Positions 34,218 through 43,695 are shown, counted from the stretch's first letter. The stretch is 64,000 nucleotides of DNA from an uncultured Lachnospiraceae bacterium (GCA_910577115.1 CAJTMC010000006.1:1-64000), one strand, 5' to 3'. Notes: a model not told the origin generated them from the sequence alone. Numbers and translations are program-made.

Positions 34218-34706
34218 ATGAGAGATGATGGTGTAGCCAGGAGGGGAGCAAACAGAAGGAATGCACAGTATTATGTGGAGGGAAGCGCGGCAAGACAGCT
34301 AAGGCCGCGAAACGAGGAACAGCCCCGCCGCAGGCAGGCGCCTCCGACAAGAAGGGCGCCTTCGCGTCGGTACATTGTTAAGGCTGCGCCGATGAATATG
34401 GGGTATATGGCAGTTATGGCAGCAGCGGTTTTGATTGTCTGTGGGGTGCTTATGAGCTATGTAAAGCTGCAGTCAGATATTACCAACCATATCAATACAA
34501 TTTCGGATTTGGAGAGCAGGCTCAATGAAATGAAGCTTGCCAATGACGAAACTTATACAAAGATTATGAGCAATGTTGATTTGGAGGAAATTAAGCGTAT
34601 CGCAGTCAGTGAGCTGGGTATGAAGTATGCAAAGGAAGGGCAGGTAGTACAGTATACGGGAGAAGGAAACGACTATGTGCGTCAATACAGTGATATTCCG
34701 CAATAG
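34218..34706 (+). CDS. ftsL: FtsL-like cell-division protein
   Basis: A 162-residue bitopic protein in the usual ftsL position between rsmH and the PBP genes. A long Arg/Pro-rich cytoplasmic part (about 60 residues) precedes a single membrane helix (about 70-90, MAVMAAAVLIVCGVLMSYV). A coiled coil follows (DITNHINTISDLESRLNEM), then the C-terminal AVSELGMKYA segment characteristic of FtsL/DivIC proteins. It should bridge DivIB and the septal transpeptidase in the divisome. AAGGAT precedes ATG 34218. FtsL sequences vary greatly, so the call rests on topology and synteny. Confidence 0.85.
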   Translation: MRDDGVARRGANRRNAQYYVEGSAARQLRPRNEEQPRRRQAPPTRRAPSRRYIVKAAPMNMGYMAVMAAAVLIVCGVLMSYVKLQSDITNHINTISDLESRLNEMKLANDETYTKIMSNVDLEEIKRIAVSELGMKYAKEGQVVQYTGEGNDYVRQYSDIPQ

Positions 34707-34741
34707 AAACTGCAATGTGCAGTTTGAATTAAGGTGATTTG

Positions 34742-36964
34742 ATGACAGCTAAGAAGAACAAAAAAAGGAAAAACAGAAACGTAAACCTGCAAAAGGTAAA
34801 AACAATAAAGCTGGCAGTTATGATGTTAATCATTCTGCTGGCTTTTGCAGGGTTGGGGGCAAGACTTTATATTTTGACGCGCGATAATCGAAATGACTAT
34901 CAGAAGCGGATTTTGTCACATTTGGATTATAACAGCAAAACACTTCCGTTTAAGCGGGGGAGTATTTTGGACGCGAACGGCACAATCCTTGCAGCAAGTG
35001 AAAAGGTTTACAATGTGATTCTTGACTGTAAGGTTATGCTTGATGATGAGAAAAACGAGGAACCGATGCTTGCGGCGCTTTCCGAGTGCTTTGGTTTGGA
35101 TCGCACAGAGCTTTCAAGGTATGTGAAGGACAATCCGACATCGCAGTATTATGTGCTCAAACGCAGAATTAGCTACGATGAAAGACAGGTGTTCGAGGAG
35201 CATAAAAAAGCGTACAACGAGCAGGCGCGGGAGCACAATGCAAAAGCCGACGGCAGTGAAAAAATGGGTGTCATTAATGACGGTATCTGGTTTGAGGAGG
35301 AATATATCAGAAGGTATCCGAACAACAGGCTCGCATGCGATGTGATTGGCTTTACCGGAACGGACAACAATGGTCAGTTTGGACTGGAAGAATACTATGA
35401 TGATATATTAAACGGCACGAACGGAAGGGAGTACGGCTATCTCAACGATGACGCGATTTTGGAGCGTACAACTGTGGCGGCTATGGACGGGTACTCGATT
35501 GTGTCGACGATTGACGCGAATATACAGGCGATTGTTGAAAAATATATTAAACAGTTTAATGATGAACATATGAACGAGGAACGTGAGGGGTTAGGCGCGT
35601 ATAACATAGGATTTATCATTATGGATTGCAATAACGGGAATGTGCTATCAATGGCGAGTTATCCGGATTTTGATTTAAACAATCCGAGAGATCTGAGCGG
35701 GTATTATACGCAGGAGCAGATTAAAGAGCTGCAGGAGGATAATGAGGCATACTATAAGGTACTCAATGAGCTTTGGAGAAATTTTTGTATTTCGGATACG
35801 TATGAGCCGGGGTCGACGGCAAAGGCGCTGACGCTTGCGACGGGAATTGAGACAGGAAGAATTGTGGGAAATGAAACGTATGAATGCGGCGGTTTGCTTA
35901 CAGTGGCAGACCATGATATCAGTTGTAATGTGTCGTCCGGTCATGGAACGCTGGATGTGGGCGGTTCGCTGCAGCAGTCATGCAATGTGGCATTTATGAA
36001 AATGGGAGAAGCGATAGGCGTTAAAAATCTGGTACAGTTTCAAAGAATTTTTAACATCGGTCTGCGGACAAATATTGACCTTGCAGGAGAGGCAAGGACG
36101 GCTTCACTGGTGTTCAGTGAGGATACCATGAGAGCTGCGGAGCTTGCAACGGCATCGTTTGGACAGGGCTACAATGTAACGATGATTGAGATGGCGGCAG
36201 CATTTTCTTCTGTTATAAATGGCGGATATTATTACGAGCCGCATATGGTAAGCAAAATTATCAATTCAAACGGTGATACGGTAAGAAATATTGAACCGCG
36301 TGTGCTCAAGCAGACAATATCGTCAACAACCTCGGAGCAGATGCGTCAGTATCTGTATCTGACAGTTGCGGAGGGTACGGGAAGAACGGCGCGGCCGGCA
36401 GGATATGCCATAGGAGGAAAGACAGGAACAGCTGAGATGGTGCCAAGAGATAAGACGAACTATGTTGTTTCTTTTATTGGATTTGCACCTGCAGACGACC
36501 CGCAGATTGTTGTTTATTGCGTTATTGACAGGCCAAATGTGGCGGATCAGCCGCATGCAACTTATGCCACGGCAATTGTAAAAAGCGTTCTGACAGAGGT
36601 GCTTCCGTATCTGCATATCAGCAGGACGGAGGAAATGACGATTGCGGAGCAGGAGGAGGCAGAGAATCTGCTTGGGAATCTTGTTGGAGGTACAAATAAA
36701 GAAGACGGGAATGGAGACGGCAGTGCGGACGGTGAAGACGGAAACGGCGAAGGTGGAGAAGACGGCGGGAATGGAGAGAACGGAGACGGCGAAAATCCCG
36801 ATGATGACAGCGGAAAACCGTTTTATGTGGTGGATCCCAACACCGGAGAGCTTATCAATCCGGATACCGGAGAGCCTGCAGAGATGAATTACAGCTATGA
36901 AGGGAACGGTGACAACAATGAGGGGGATGCGCAGACGCCTGCGGGGGAAGGCGGCGCGCAGTAA
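34742..36964 (+). CDS. class B penicillin-binding protein (septal transpeptidase, FtsI/PBP2B type)
   Basis: A 740-residue peptidoglycan transpeptidase. A basic N-terminus and one membrane anchor (about 23-43) are followed by the dimerisation domain (RGSILDANGTILA) and a catalytic domain with Ser358 in STAK, SCN in QQSCNVAFM and KTG in GGKTGTAE near 559. There are no PASTA domains. The tail (about 650-740) is a low-complexity stretch rich in Gly, Asp, Asn and Glu, exposed outside the cell. As first PBP of the cluster it is probably the division enzyme, the next being SpoVD-like, but this is a positional inference. AAGGTGATTTG precedes ATG 34742. Confidence 0.92.
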   Translation: MTAKKNKKRKNRNVNLQKVKTIKLAVMMLIILLAFAGLGARLYILTRDNRNDYQKRILSHLDYNSKTLPFKRGSILDANGTILAASEKVYNVILDCKVMLDDEKNEEPMLAALSECFGLDRTELSRYVKDNPTSQYYVLKRRISYDERQVFEEHKKAYNEQAREHNAKADGSEKMGVINDGIWFEEEYIRRYPNNRLACDVIGFTGTDNNGQFGLEEYYDDILNGTNGREYGYLNDDAILERTTVAAMDGYSIVSTIDANIQAIVEKYIKQFNDEHMNEEREGLGAYNIGFIIMDCNNGNVLSMASYPDFDLNNPRDLSGYYTQEQIKELQEDNEAYYKVLNELWRNFCISDTYEPGSTAKALTLATGIETGRIVGNETYECGGLLTVADHDISCNVSSGHGTLDVGGSLQQSCNVAFMKMGEAIGVKNLVQFQRIFNIGLRTNIDLAGEARTASLVFSEDTMRAAELATASFGQGYNVTMIEMAAAFSSVINGGYYYEPHMVSKIINSNGDTVRNIEPRVLKQTISSTTSEQMRQYLYLTVAEGTGRTARPAGYAIGGKTGTAEMVPRDKTNYVVSFIGFAPADDPQIVVYCVIDRPNVADQPHATYATAIVKSVLTEVLPYLHISRTEEMTIAEQEEAENLLGNLVGGTNKEDGNGDGSADGEDGNGEGGEDGGNGENGDGENPDDDSGKPFYVVDPNTGELINPDTGEPAEMNYSYEGNGDNNEGDAQTPAGEGGAQ

Positions 36965-37035
36965 GCCGCCGGTAAGAATATATTCGCTTTGGCATTCATA
37001 AAATAGTAGCAATCGTTTTTAACATCAGGTGTAAT

Positions 37036-38766
37036 ATGGCTTCTATAAACAGCACTGCAAGGCGCAATATGACCGTACAGAAGAGAAAAGTCTTCATCAT
37101 ATGCATAATGTCAGTAACGGCGCTTTTGGCGTTGGGCGTGCGCGTGGGATATATTATGATTTTTTGCTCCGAGTACTATACGGAGCAGGCGCAGGAGCTG
37201 CACGAGCGTGAGCGCGATATCAAAGCGGCGCGCGGCAGGATTATTGACGCGACGGGAACAGTGCTTGCCGACAACAAGACGGTCTGTACCGTATCGGTCA
37301 TACATAGTCAGGTTGAAGATCCGGAGAAGGTCATCGCAACGTTGACCAACGTGCTGGGACTTTCCGAGGAGTATGTCAGAAAACAGGTAGAAAAGAGGAG
37401 CTCGCGCGAGCGGATTAAGAGCAATGTAGACAAGGCAACAGGTGACAGAATCCGAAATTTAGACCTTGCAGGAGTGAAGGTTGACGAGGACTACAAACGA
37501 TATTACCCATACGGGGAGCTTGCATCTAAGGTGCTTGGCTTTACGGGGGGAGATAATCAGGGCATTATTGGCCTTGAGGTAAGCTATGAGGAGTATCTGA
37601 CAGGTACAAAAGGAAAAATTCTGACGCTCACCGATGCAAAGGGCATAGAACTTGACGGCATGGGAGAGCGAAGGCGTGAGCCGATTGCAGGCAGTGACTT
37701 GTATGTGAGCATTGACATCAATATTCAAAAGTATGCGACACAGCTTGCAAAGCAGGCCTATGAGACAAAACAGGCAAAGGGCGTTTCCATTATTGTTATG
37801 AATGTGAAAAATGGTGAGATTCTTGCCATGACCGATGTGCCGGAGTTTGACTTGAACGAGCCTTTTGTGCTGACAGAGGAGTTTGCGGGGCAGGAAGTCA
37901 CGCAGGATGTACTCAATCAGATGTGGCGAAACGGCTGCATCAATGATACCTACGAGCCGGGTTCTACCTTTAAAATCATAACGGCTGCAGCAGGACTGGA
38001 GAGCGGCGCCGTATCTTTAAATGATAATTTTTCCTGCCCGGGATTTATTGTCGTTGATGATAGGAAAATACGTTGTCACAAGGTTGCGGGGCATGGGGCG
38101 GAGGATTTTACGCACGCCGTAATGAATTCGTGCAATCCGGTTTTTATCACAGTCGGACTGCGCGTCGGCGTTGACCGGTATTATGAATATTTTACCAGGT
38201 TCGGATTGCGGCAAAAAACCGGAATTGATTTGCCGGGAGAGGCGGCGACGATTATGCACCAGCCTGACAAAATCGGAGATGTGGAGCTTGCAACCATATC
38301 CTTTGGACAGTCTTTTCAGATTACGCCCATTCGATTAATGGCAACCGTATCCGGCCTGATTAATGGCGGAAATATTGTGACGCCGCACTTTGGCGTAAAG
38401 GCGGTGAATGAGGAAAAGGGAACAATCGAGGAGTTTATCTATCCGCTTTCCGATGAAATTGTTTCGGAGGATACGACTCAAAAGCTGCGGTACGTGTTAG
38501 AACAGGTGGTGGAAAACGGCGGCGGCAAAAACGGATATGTGGAGGGCTTTCGTGTCGGAGGAAAGACGGCGACGAGCCAGACGCTTCCAAGAGGTACGGG
38601 AAGGTATATCGCTTCCTTTTTAGGCTTTGCGCCCGCAAATGATCCCCAGATTATGGCGCTTGCAATTATTGACACGCCGCAGGGGACTTACTATGGGGGA
38701 CAGATTGCGGCGCCTGTGGTAAGGCAGCTGTTTGAGAATATCCTTCCTTATGAAAACGTTGATTAA
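37036..38766 (+). CDS. class B penicillin-binding protein, SpoVD-like
   Basis: A 576-residue transpeptidase, second in the tandem pair. Membrane anchor at about 18-38, dimerisation domain from ARGRIIDATGTVLADN, then the catalytic domain: Ser310 in STFK, SCN in MNSCNPVF, and KTAT in VGGKTATSQTLPRG. The third motif therefore has Ala in place of the usual Gly (KTG). The fold and other residues look intact, so it is presumably active, possibly with altered beta-lactam affinity. In Bacillus the second PBP, SpoVD, makes the spore cortex; the presence of sigE/sigG downstream fits that, although a PASTA domain is missing. AGGTG lies 5 nt before the ATG. Confidence 0.9.
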   Translation: MASINSTARRNMTVQKRKVFIICIMSVTALLALGVRVGYIMIFCSEYYTEQAQELHERERDIKAARGRIIDATGTVLADNKTVCTVSVIHSQVEDPEKVIATLTNVLGLSEEYVRKQVEKRSSRERIKSNVDKATGDRIRNLDLAGVKVDEDYKRYYPYGELASKVLGFTGGDNQGIIGLEVSYEEYLTGTKGKILTLTDAKGIELDGMGERRREPIAGSDLYVSIDINIQKYATQLAKQAYETKQAKGVSIIVMNVKNGEILAMTDVPEFDLNEPFVLTEEFAGQEVTQDVLNQMWRNGCINDTYEPGSTFKIITAAAGLESGAVSLNDNFSCPGFIVVDDRKIRCHKVAGHGAEDFTHAVMNSCNPVFITVGLRVGVDRYYEYFTRFGLRQKTGIDLPGEAATIMHQPDKIGDVELATISFGQSFQITPIRLMATVSGLINGGNIVTPHFGVKAVNEEKGTIEEFIYPLSDEIVSEDTTQKLRYVLEQVVENGGGKNGYVEGFRVGGKTATSQTLPRGTGRYIASFLGFAPANDPQIMALAIIDTPQGTYYGGQIAAPVVRQLFENILPYENVD

Positions 38767-38780
38767 AGCGTTTTCCGCGC

Positions 38781-38800
38781 CGAATTTGGCTGCAAATTCG
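38781..38800 (+). repeat. intergenic palindrome between spoVD-like and murD
   Basis: CGAATTTG / GCTG / CAAATTCG, a perfect 8-4-8 inverted repeat of the same arm type as 15590-15617. It occupies the place where mraY is expected in a standard dcw cluster. Confidence 0.6.
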
Positions 38801-38850
38801 TGTGCATCTTTAGAGGAGAGAAACTATCATTAGCAGAATGGAGGCTTCAA

Positions 38851-40230
38851 ATGATAAAGATAGATGGAAAGAAAGTAATTGTAGTCGGCACCGGAAAAAG
38901 CGGGATTGGTTCGGCAGTACTGCTTGAAAAAAATGGTGCGCTTCCGGTTATTTATGACGGAAATGACAAGGCAGAGATTGATGCGGTCAAGGAGCAGCTT
39001 ACACAAAAGCTTGGCTTTTTGACGAAAGCAGAGGTTGTGACAGGGGAGTTTCCCAAGCATATCACAAATGACGCAGCGCTTTGCGTGCTTAGTCCGGGTG
39101 TGCCCGTAGATGCTGATTTTGTGGTGTATATGAAAGAACAGGGAATTCCTATATGGGGCGAGGTGGAGCTTGCATACAACTTTGCGAAAGGAACGGTGCT
39201 TGCGATTACCGGAACAAACGGAAAAACGACGACGACTTCTCTTGTAGGGCAGATTATGCAGGAGTATTTCGAACATGTATTTGTTGTCGGTAATATCGGA
39301 AATCCGTATACGGAGGCAGCTTCCCTGATGACGCAGGATACGGTATCTGTTGCAGAGATTTCCAGCTTTCAGCTGGAAACGATAGACCATTTTCACCCAA
39401 AAGTGTCTGCAATCTTAAATATTACGCCGGACCACCTCAACCGTCACCATACAATGGAAAATTATGTGGCTGCAAAAGAGGCGGTTACGCGTAATCAGAC
39501 AAAGGACGATTTTTGTATTTTGAATTATGAAAATGCATACACAAAAGCATTTGGAGAGCGCTGCCCGGCTTCTGTGATTTATTTTTCATCGGCAAGGCGG
39601 TTAGACGATGGCATTTTTTATGAAGGTGATGAAATTTTTCTTGCGCGGGACAAAAAGGCGCAGCGGCTGTTGAATGTAAAGACGGACATGAATCTTGTGG
39701 GACTGTGTAATATTGAGAATGTGATGGCGGCAATCGGAATCAGCATGAGCGCGGGCGTGCCGATGCAGAATATTCTTGCGACAATCCGGCGCTTTGTGGC
39801 AGTGGAGCACAGAATTGAGTTTGTAGCCGAAAAAAACGGCGTGGTCTATTATAATGACTCGAAAGCAACCAATACGGACGCGGCAATCCAGGGCATTAAG
39901 GCGATGGAGCGGCCGACGGTTCTGATTGGAGGGGGATATGATAAGGGCAGCGCATATGATGACTGGATTCAGAGCTTTGACAAAAAGGTGAAAAAGCTTG
40001 TATTAATCGGACAGACAAGGGAGGCGATTGCAACGTGTGCTGTCAAATGCGGCTTTCCGAAAGCGGATATTCTGTTCGCGGACAGCTTTCAGGAGGCGCT
40101 TGATACCTGCGTGCGGGAGGCATGTGTTGGAGACGCGGTGCTTTTGTCGCCCGCGTGTGCAAGCTGGGGAATGTTTCCGAATTATGAGGTCAGGGGGCAG
40201 CAGTTTAAGGAGTACGTAAACGGCTTATAG
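38851..40230 (+). CDS. murD: UDP-N-acetylmuramoyl-L-alanine--D-glutamate ligase
   Basis: A 459-residue Mur ligase adding D-Glu to UDP-MurNAc-L-Ala. It has an N-terminal Rossmann-like domain (VIVVGTGKSGIGSAVLL), the ATP loop ITGTNGKTTTTSLVG near residue 115, then EISSFQLETI, ITPDHLNRH and EHRIEFV, and a C-terminal NDSKATNTDA motif with IGGGYDKG. All are MurD hallmarks. GGAGGC at 38840-38845 is 5 nt before ATG 38851; the upstream GTG frame is rejected. In Bacillus mraY precedes and spoVE follows; here only the latter is kept. Confidence 0.95.
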   Translation: MIKIDGKKVIVVGTGKSGIGSAVLLEKNGALPVIYDGNDKAEIDAVKEQLTQKLGFLTKAEVVTGEFPKHITNDAALCVLSPGVPVDADFVVYMKEQGIPIWGEVELAYNFAKGTVLAITGTNGKTTTTSLVGQIMQEYFEHVFVVGNIGNPYTEAASLMTQDTVSVAEISSFQLETIDHFHPKVSAILNITPDHLNRHHTMENYVAAKEAVTRNQTKDDFCILNYENAYTKAFGERCPASVIYFSSARRLDDGIFYEGDEIFLARDKKAQRLLNVKTDMNLVGLCNIENVMAAIGISMSAGVPMQNILATIRRFVAVEHRIEFVAEKNGVVYYNDSKATNTDAAIQGIKAMERPTVLIGGGYDKGSAYDDWIQSFDKKVKKLVLIGQTREAIATCAVKCGFPKADILFADSFQEALDTCVREACVGDAVLLSPACASWGMFPNYEVRGQQFKEYVNGL

Positions 40231-40256
40231 CATAGATAATATGAAGGAGTGATAGT

Positions 40257-41420
40257 GTGGCAAAAACAATGGCAAAAAGGCAGGTGCAAATCCGCTACAG
40301 CAGACACAACATGGACTATATTCTGTTGACGGTAGTGTTGTTTCTGATCGCTTTTGGGCTTTTAATGATCTATTCGACAAGCTCGTATGAGGCAGGAGAC
40401 AAACTAGGCGATTCTGCATTCTATTTAAAAAAACAGCTGCAGTCTACCATTATCGGATTTTTTGGGCTTGCGTTTATGATCAGGTTTCCTTATAAATATT
40501 TGCAGAAATTTGATTCCCTTGCAATTATCATTTCTATTGTGCTTTTATTTCTTGTTATGACGCCCCTTGGCGTGACAAGAAACGGCGCAAGACGCTGGCT
40601 TAATTTTCAAATCATAAGCTTTCAGCCTGCGGAGGTAGCCAAAATTGGTGTAATTGTCTATCTTGCAAGTATTATACAAAAGCTGGAGGGGCTGGGAAAA
40701 AATGTAATCCGGACGCCGAAGGGAATTACAATTGTTATGATTCCACCGACCATTATTGCCGCGCTTATTTACGGAATTACAAGGAACATGAGTTCTGCAA
40801 TTATTGTAATGGGAATTGCGGTCGCAATGCTTTTTGTGGCAGTGCCGGATTATAAATGGTTTGTCGCTATGGGAGCAGGCGTAGTGGCGATGGTAGCGGC
40901 GGTTGTGACTTATGTGTCAAGCTCGGATACGACGGGGGCGGGCTTTCGTCTTGCGCGCGTCAGGGCGTGGCTTAATCCGGAGGCGTACAGTACGGACGAG
41001 GCGTTTCAGACACTTCAGGCATTATATGCAATAGGCTCCGGCGGCATATGGGGGAAAGGGCTGGGGCAGAGTATGCAGAAGCTGGGATTTCTTCCGGAAG
41101 CGCAGAATGATATGATTTTCTCGATTATCTGCGAGGAGCTTGGACTGTTCGGTGCAATGGCGATTATTCTGCTGTTTGTGATTTTGATATGGAGCTGCAT
41201 GGTGATTGCCAATAAAGCGGTGGACCGTTTCGGTTCGCTTTTGGTGGTGGGTGTTATGTCCCATTATGCGATACAGGTAATTTTAAATATTGCCGTAGTA
41301 ACAAACACGATACCCAACACCGGAATTACGCTTCCGTTTATCAGTTATGGAGGTACCGCGACTCTCTTTTTGCTAATGGAAATCGGTATTGTGCTAAATG
41401 TCAGTAAGGGCTGCAAATAA
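40257..41420 (+). CDS. ftsW: SEDS-family glycosyltransferase FtsW/SpoVE
   Basis: A 387-residue polytopic membrane protein (about ten helices) that polymerises lipid II and pairs with class B PBPs. Family segments: the TLNGARRWL-like element NGARRWLNFQIISFQPAE, NMSSAIIVMGIA, GAGFRLARVRAWLNPE, IGSGGIWGKGLGQSMQKLGFLPEAQNDMIFS and the final PNTGITLPFISYGGTA. The two PBPs upstream are its natural partners. GTG 40257 has AGGAG 7 nt upstream. It could be the division or the sporulation (SpoVE) paralogue; sequence alone does not decide. Confidence 0.93.
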   Translation: MAKTMAKRQVQIRYSRHNMDYILLTVVLFLIAFGLLMIYSTSSYEAGDKLGDSAFYLKKQLQSTIIGFFGLAFMIRFPYKYLQKFDSLAIIISIVLLFLVMTPLGVTRNGARRWLNFQIISFQPAEVAKIGVIVYLASIIQKLEGLGKNVIRTPKGITIVMIPPTIIAALIYGITRNMSSAIIVMGIAVAMLFVAVPDYKWFVAMGAGVVAMVAAVVTYVSSSDTTGAGFRLARVRAWLNPEAYSTDEAFQTLQALYAIGSGGIWGKGLGQSMQKLGFLPEAQNDMIFSIICEELGLFGAMAIILLFVILIWSCMVIANKAVDRFGSLLVVGVMSHYAIQVILNIAVVTNTIPNTGITLPFISYGGTATLFLLMEIGIVLNVSKGCK

Positions 41421-41496
41421 GGAAACCGGATAATGTAATCAAACAAGGAATTGCCGCATATAATATCATAATTCATATTTTTATGTGGTGAAACAT

Positions 41497-42825
41497 ATGG
41501 CTTATGACAGTCAATGCAATGCGTCAATATGCAATGCATCAATATGCATGGAGGGAGGGAAACGCTTAGCGGGAACGGTACGGGTACAAGGCTCAAAAAA
41601 TGCGGCGCTTCCGGTGCTTGCGGCAAGCGTGCTGATTCCCGGCACATGTGTATTTAAAAATGTTCCGTATATTACTGATATCAACTGCATGGAAAACCTG
41701 TTGCAAAGTACGGGCGCGGATTTGGAGAAGAAAGAAGCAGCACATGCGCTTCGGATAAACGCGGTCAATATACAGGAATACAGACTGCCTGCAAAGTATG
41801 TCAGCGCTATGCGTTCATCGGTGGTGCTTATGGGGGCGCTGCTTGGACGTCTTGGGGAAGCCATTGTGGATTATCCCGGCGGGTGCGTGATTGGAGAAAG
41901 ACCGATTGATTTGCATCTGTTTGGATTAGAGAAGCTGGGCGCACAGATTTGGACAGATAAGAACAGGATTCATGCCTATGCCGACGAGCTTAGGGGCGCT
42001 TTGATCTGCTTTCCGTTTCCAAGCGTGGGAGCGACACAGAATACAATCCTTGCCGCGGTGACGGCGCGCGGTACGACGGTCATCAAAAATGCGGCAAGAG
42101 AGCCGGAGGTAACGGCGCTTTGTGATTTTTTAAACAAAGCTGGCGCATGTATTGAGATTGGACACGATTTTATTGCGACAGGAAGAATTGTGATTCGCGG
42201 TGTGGAGGTAAGCTGCCTGCATGGTGTGGAGTATGAGATTATTCCCGACCGGATCGTGGCAGGAACGTATCTGTTTGCGGCGCTTGGTGCAGGCGGAAGC
42301 ATCACGCTTGAAAATGCGCCTGTGGCACAGCTGCGCAGTGTGTGTGCCCTGATTCGGAGAATGGGCGCAGAGGTTGTTCCGGACGAGGAAAAGAACCGGA
42401 TTTGGGTCAGTACGGACAAAAACAGAAGGATTCAAAATATTCCTTTTGTGGAAACCGGTGTCTATCCGGAATTTCCGACTGATTTGCAGTCGCTGCTGCT
42501 TGCCTGTGCGTGTGTGAGTGAGGGGGAACTTACGATAAAGGAGCGTATTTTTTCAAGCCGTTTTAAGGTGGTAGAAGAGCTTGTAAGAATGGGCGCTGAT
42601 ATTGAAACTTTAGACAATAAGTGCGTGCGGGTAAGAGGCGTGGAAAAGCTCACGGGAAGGACTGTCATTGCGCAGGAGCTTCGGGGAGGGGCTGCGCTTG
42701 TGATTGCAGGGCTTGCGGCAGAGGGGATTACAAGGGTGACAGATATCCGTTACATCAAAAGAGGGTATCAGGATATTGTAGGCGATTTGAAGGGGCTTGG
42801 AGCGAGGATAAGCTATGTTGATTAA
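41497..42825 (+). CDS. murA: UDP-N-acetylglucosamine 1-carboxyvinyltransferase
   Basis: The first committed step of peptidoglycan synthesis, transferring enolpyruvate from PEP to UDP-GlcNAc. The 442-residue enzyme shows Lys34 in GSKNAALP (substrate contact) and the catalytic, fosfomycin-reactive Cys130 in YPGGCVIGERPIDLH; the C-terminal half repeats the inside-out barrel. The first 18 residues are unusual: CNASI is duplicated by a 15-bp tandem repeat before the normal start MEGGKRLAG. It occupies the dcw slot held by murG/murB in Bacillus. The ribosome site before ATG 41497 is weak (GTGGTGA). divIB overlaps the end by 11 bp. Confidence 0.93.
   Translation: MAYDSQCNASICNASICMEGGKRLAGTVRVQGSKNAALPVLAASVLIPGTCVFKNVPYITDINCMENLLQSTGADLEKKEAAHALRINAVNIQEYRLPAKYVSAMRSSVVLMGALLGRLGEAIVDYPGGCVIGERPIDLHLFGLEKLGAQIWTDKNRIHAYADELRGALICFPFPSVGATQNTILAAVTARGTTVIKNAAREPEVTALCDFLNKAGACIEIGHDFIATGRIVIRGVEVSCLHGVEYEIIPDRIVAGTYLFAALGAGGSITLENAPVAQLRSVCALIRRMGAEVVPDEEKNRIWVSTDKNRRIQNIPFVETGVYPEFPTDLQSLLLACACVSEGELTIKERIFSSRFKVVEELVRMGADIETLDNKCVRVRGVEKLTGRTVIAQELRGGAALVIAGLAAEGITRVTDIRYIKRGYQDIVGDLKGLGARISYVD
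41515..41548 (+). repeat. 15-bp tandem repeat at the start of murA
   Basis: TGCAATGCGTCAATA (41515-41529) and TGCAATGCATCAATA (41530-41544), then a partial third copy, TGCA. In frame, it encodes CNASI repeats ahead of the conserved protein. Confidence 0.85.
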
Positions 42826-43588
42826 CAGGAAGAAGGAAAAAAAGGACGGCAATATTACGAAAATCCCTGATACGGGGAAGAAAATACGCATCATTGTTGT
42901 GTTGTGCGTGGTGAATGTGCTTCTTTTGATTTCCTGCTTTTTATTGACGCATTTTGCAGTAAAAAATGTGATTGTGGACGGAAATAAGCATTATTCCGCT
43001 CAGGAAATACAGTCGATGATTATGACAGGTTATTTTGGCGATAATTCGCTGTACCTGTCATTGAAATACAAAAATAAAGAGGTGGAGGGGATTCCGTTTG
43101 TGGAGACAATGGACGTTGTCGTCCAATCGAACGATACGATTAAAATTACGGTCTACGAAAAGGCGCTTGCAGGGTACGTGGAATATCTGGGCAGGTACAT
43201 GTATTTTGATAACGAGGGCGTGATTGTGGAGGTGGCAAAGGTAACGACCAAAGGAATTCCGCAGGTGACAGGATTAAGCTTTGATCATGTGGTTCTTTAT
43301 GAAAAGCTTCCGGTGGAAAATAGTGATATTTTTCAGAATATCCTGACAATCACAAAGCTTTTAAATAAGTATGATGTCATATGCGACAAAATACAGTTTG
43401 ATGCGGGCTATAACGTAACGCTCGGCTACGGCGGCGTGAAAGTAAAGATTGGCGCGATGGAGAATCTTGACGAAAAAATTATGCAGCTGCCCAGAATTCT
43501 TCCCTCCCTTGCAGGAGAGAAGGGCGTGCTGGATTTACAGAATTATTCGGCGGACAAAAAAACGACTTCCTTTGAAAGAGAAGGGTGA
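42815..43588 (+). CDS. divIB: cell-division protein DivIB/FtsQ
   Basis: A 257-residue bitopic protein: basic cytoplasmic start, one membrane helix (about 27-47, IIVVLCVVNVLLLISCFLL), then a POTRA domain (FAVKNVIVDGNKHYSAQEI ... IPFVETMDVVVQSNDTIKITVYEK) and the beta domain, in which the GYVEYLGRYMYFDNEGVIV stretch is typical. It stabilises the septal synthase with FtsL and DivIC. ATG 42815 lies within the end of murA, so translation is coupled. The stop codon is directly followed by an AAAATTTGTG motif. Confidence 0.9.
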   Translation: MLINRKKEKKDGNITKIPDTGKKIRIIVVLCVVNVLLLISCFLLTHFAVKNVIVDGNKHYSAQEIQSMIMTGYFGDNSLYLSLKYKNKEVEGIPFVETMDVVVQSNDTIKITVYEKALAGYVEYLGRYMYFDNEGVIVEVAKVTTKGIPQVTGLSFDHVVLYEKLPVENSDIFQNILTITKLLNKYDVICDKIQFDAGYNVTLGYGGVKVKIGAMENLDEKIMQLPRILPSLAGEKGVLDLQNYSADKKTTSFEREG

Positions 43589-43631
43589 AAATTTGTGCGG
43601 ACAGCCCAAACGCGGAGGCTTTGGAGGATGT

Positions 43632-43670
43632 ATGAACATAAAATTCAATAAAAGTAAAAAAATAGGTTGA
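43632..43670 (+). other. possible 12-codon leader ORF upstream of ftsZ
   Basis: ATG at 43632 with GGAGG at 43623-43627 (4 nt spacing) opens a 12-residue lysine-rich frame, MNIKFNKSKKIG, whose stop TGA overlaps the -35 box of the ftsZ promoter. An alternative 7-codon frame starts at 43628. It may be chance; no homologues can be checked here. Confidence 0.25.
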
Positions 43671-43695
43671 TAAATTGCGAAAAAAATTATATGAT
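43667..43695 (+). promoter_or_regulatory. sigma-A promoter of ftsZ
   Basis: TTGATA at 43667-43672 and TATGAT at 43690-43695, 17-bp spacer. It provides ftsZ with transcription separate from the dcw operon, with a leader of about 50 nt. Confidence 0.7.
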
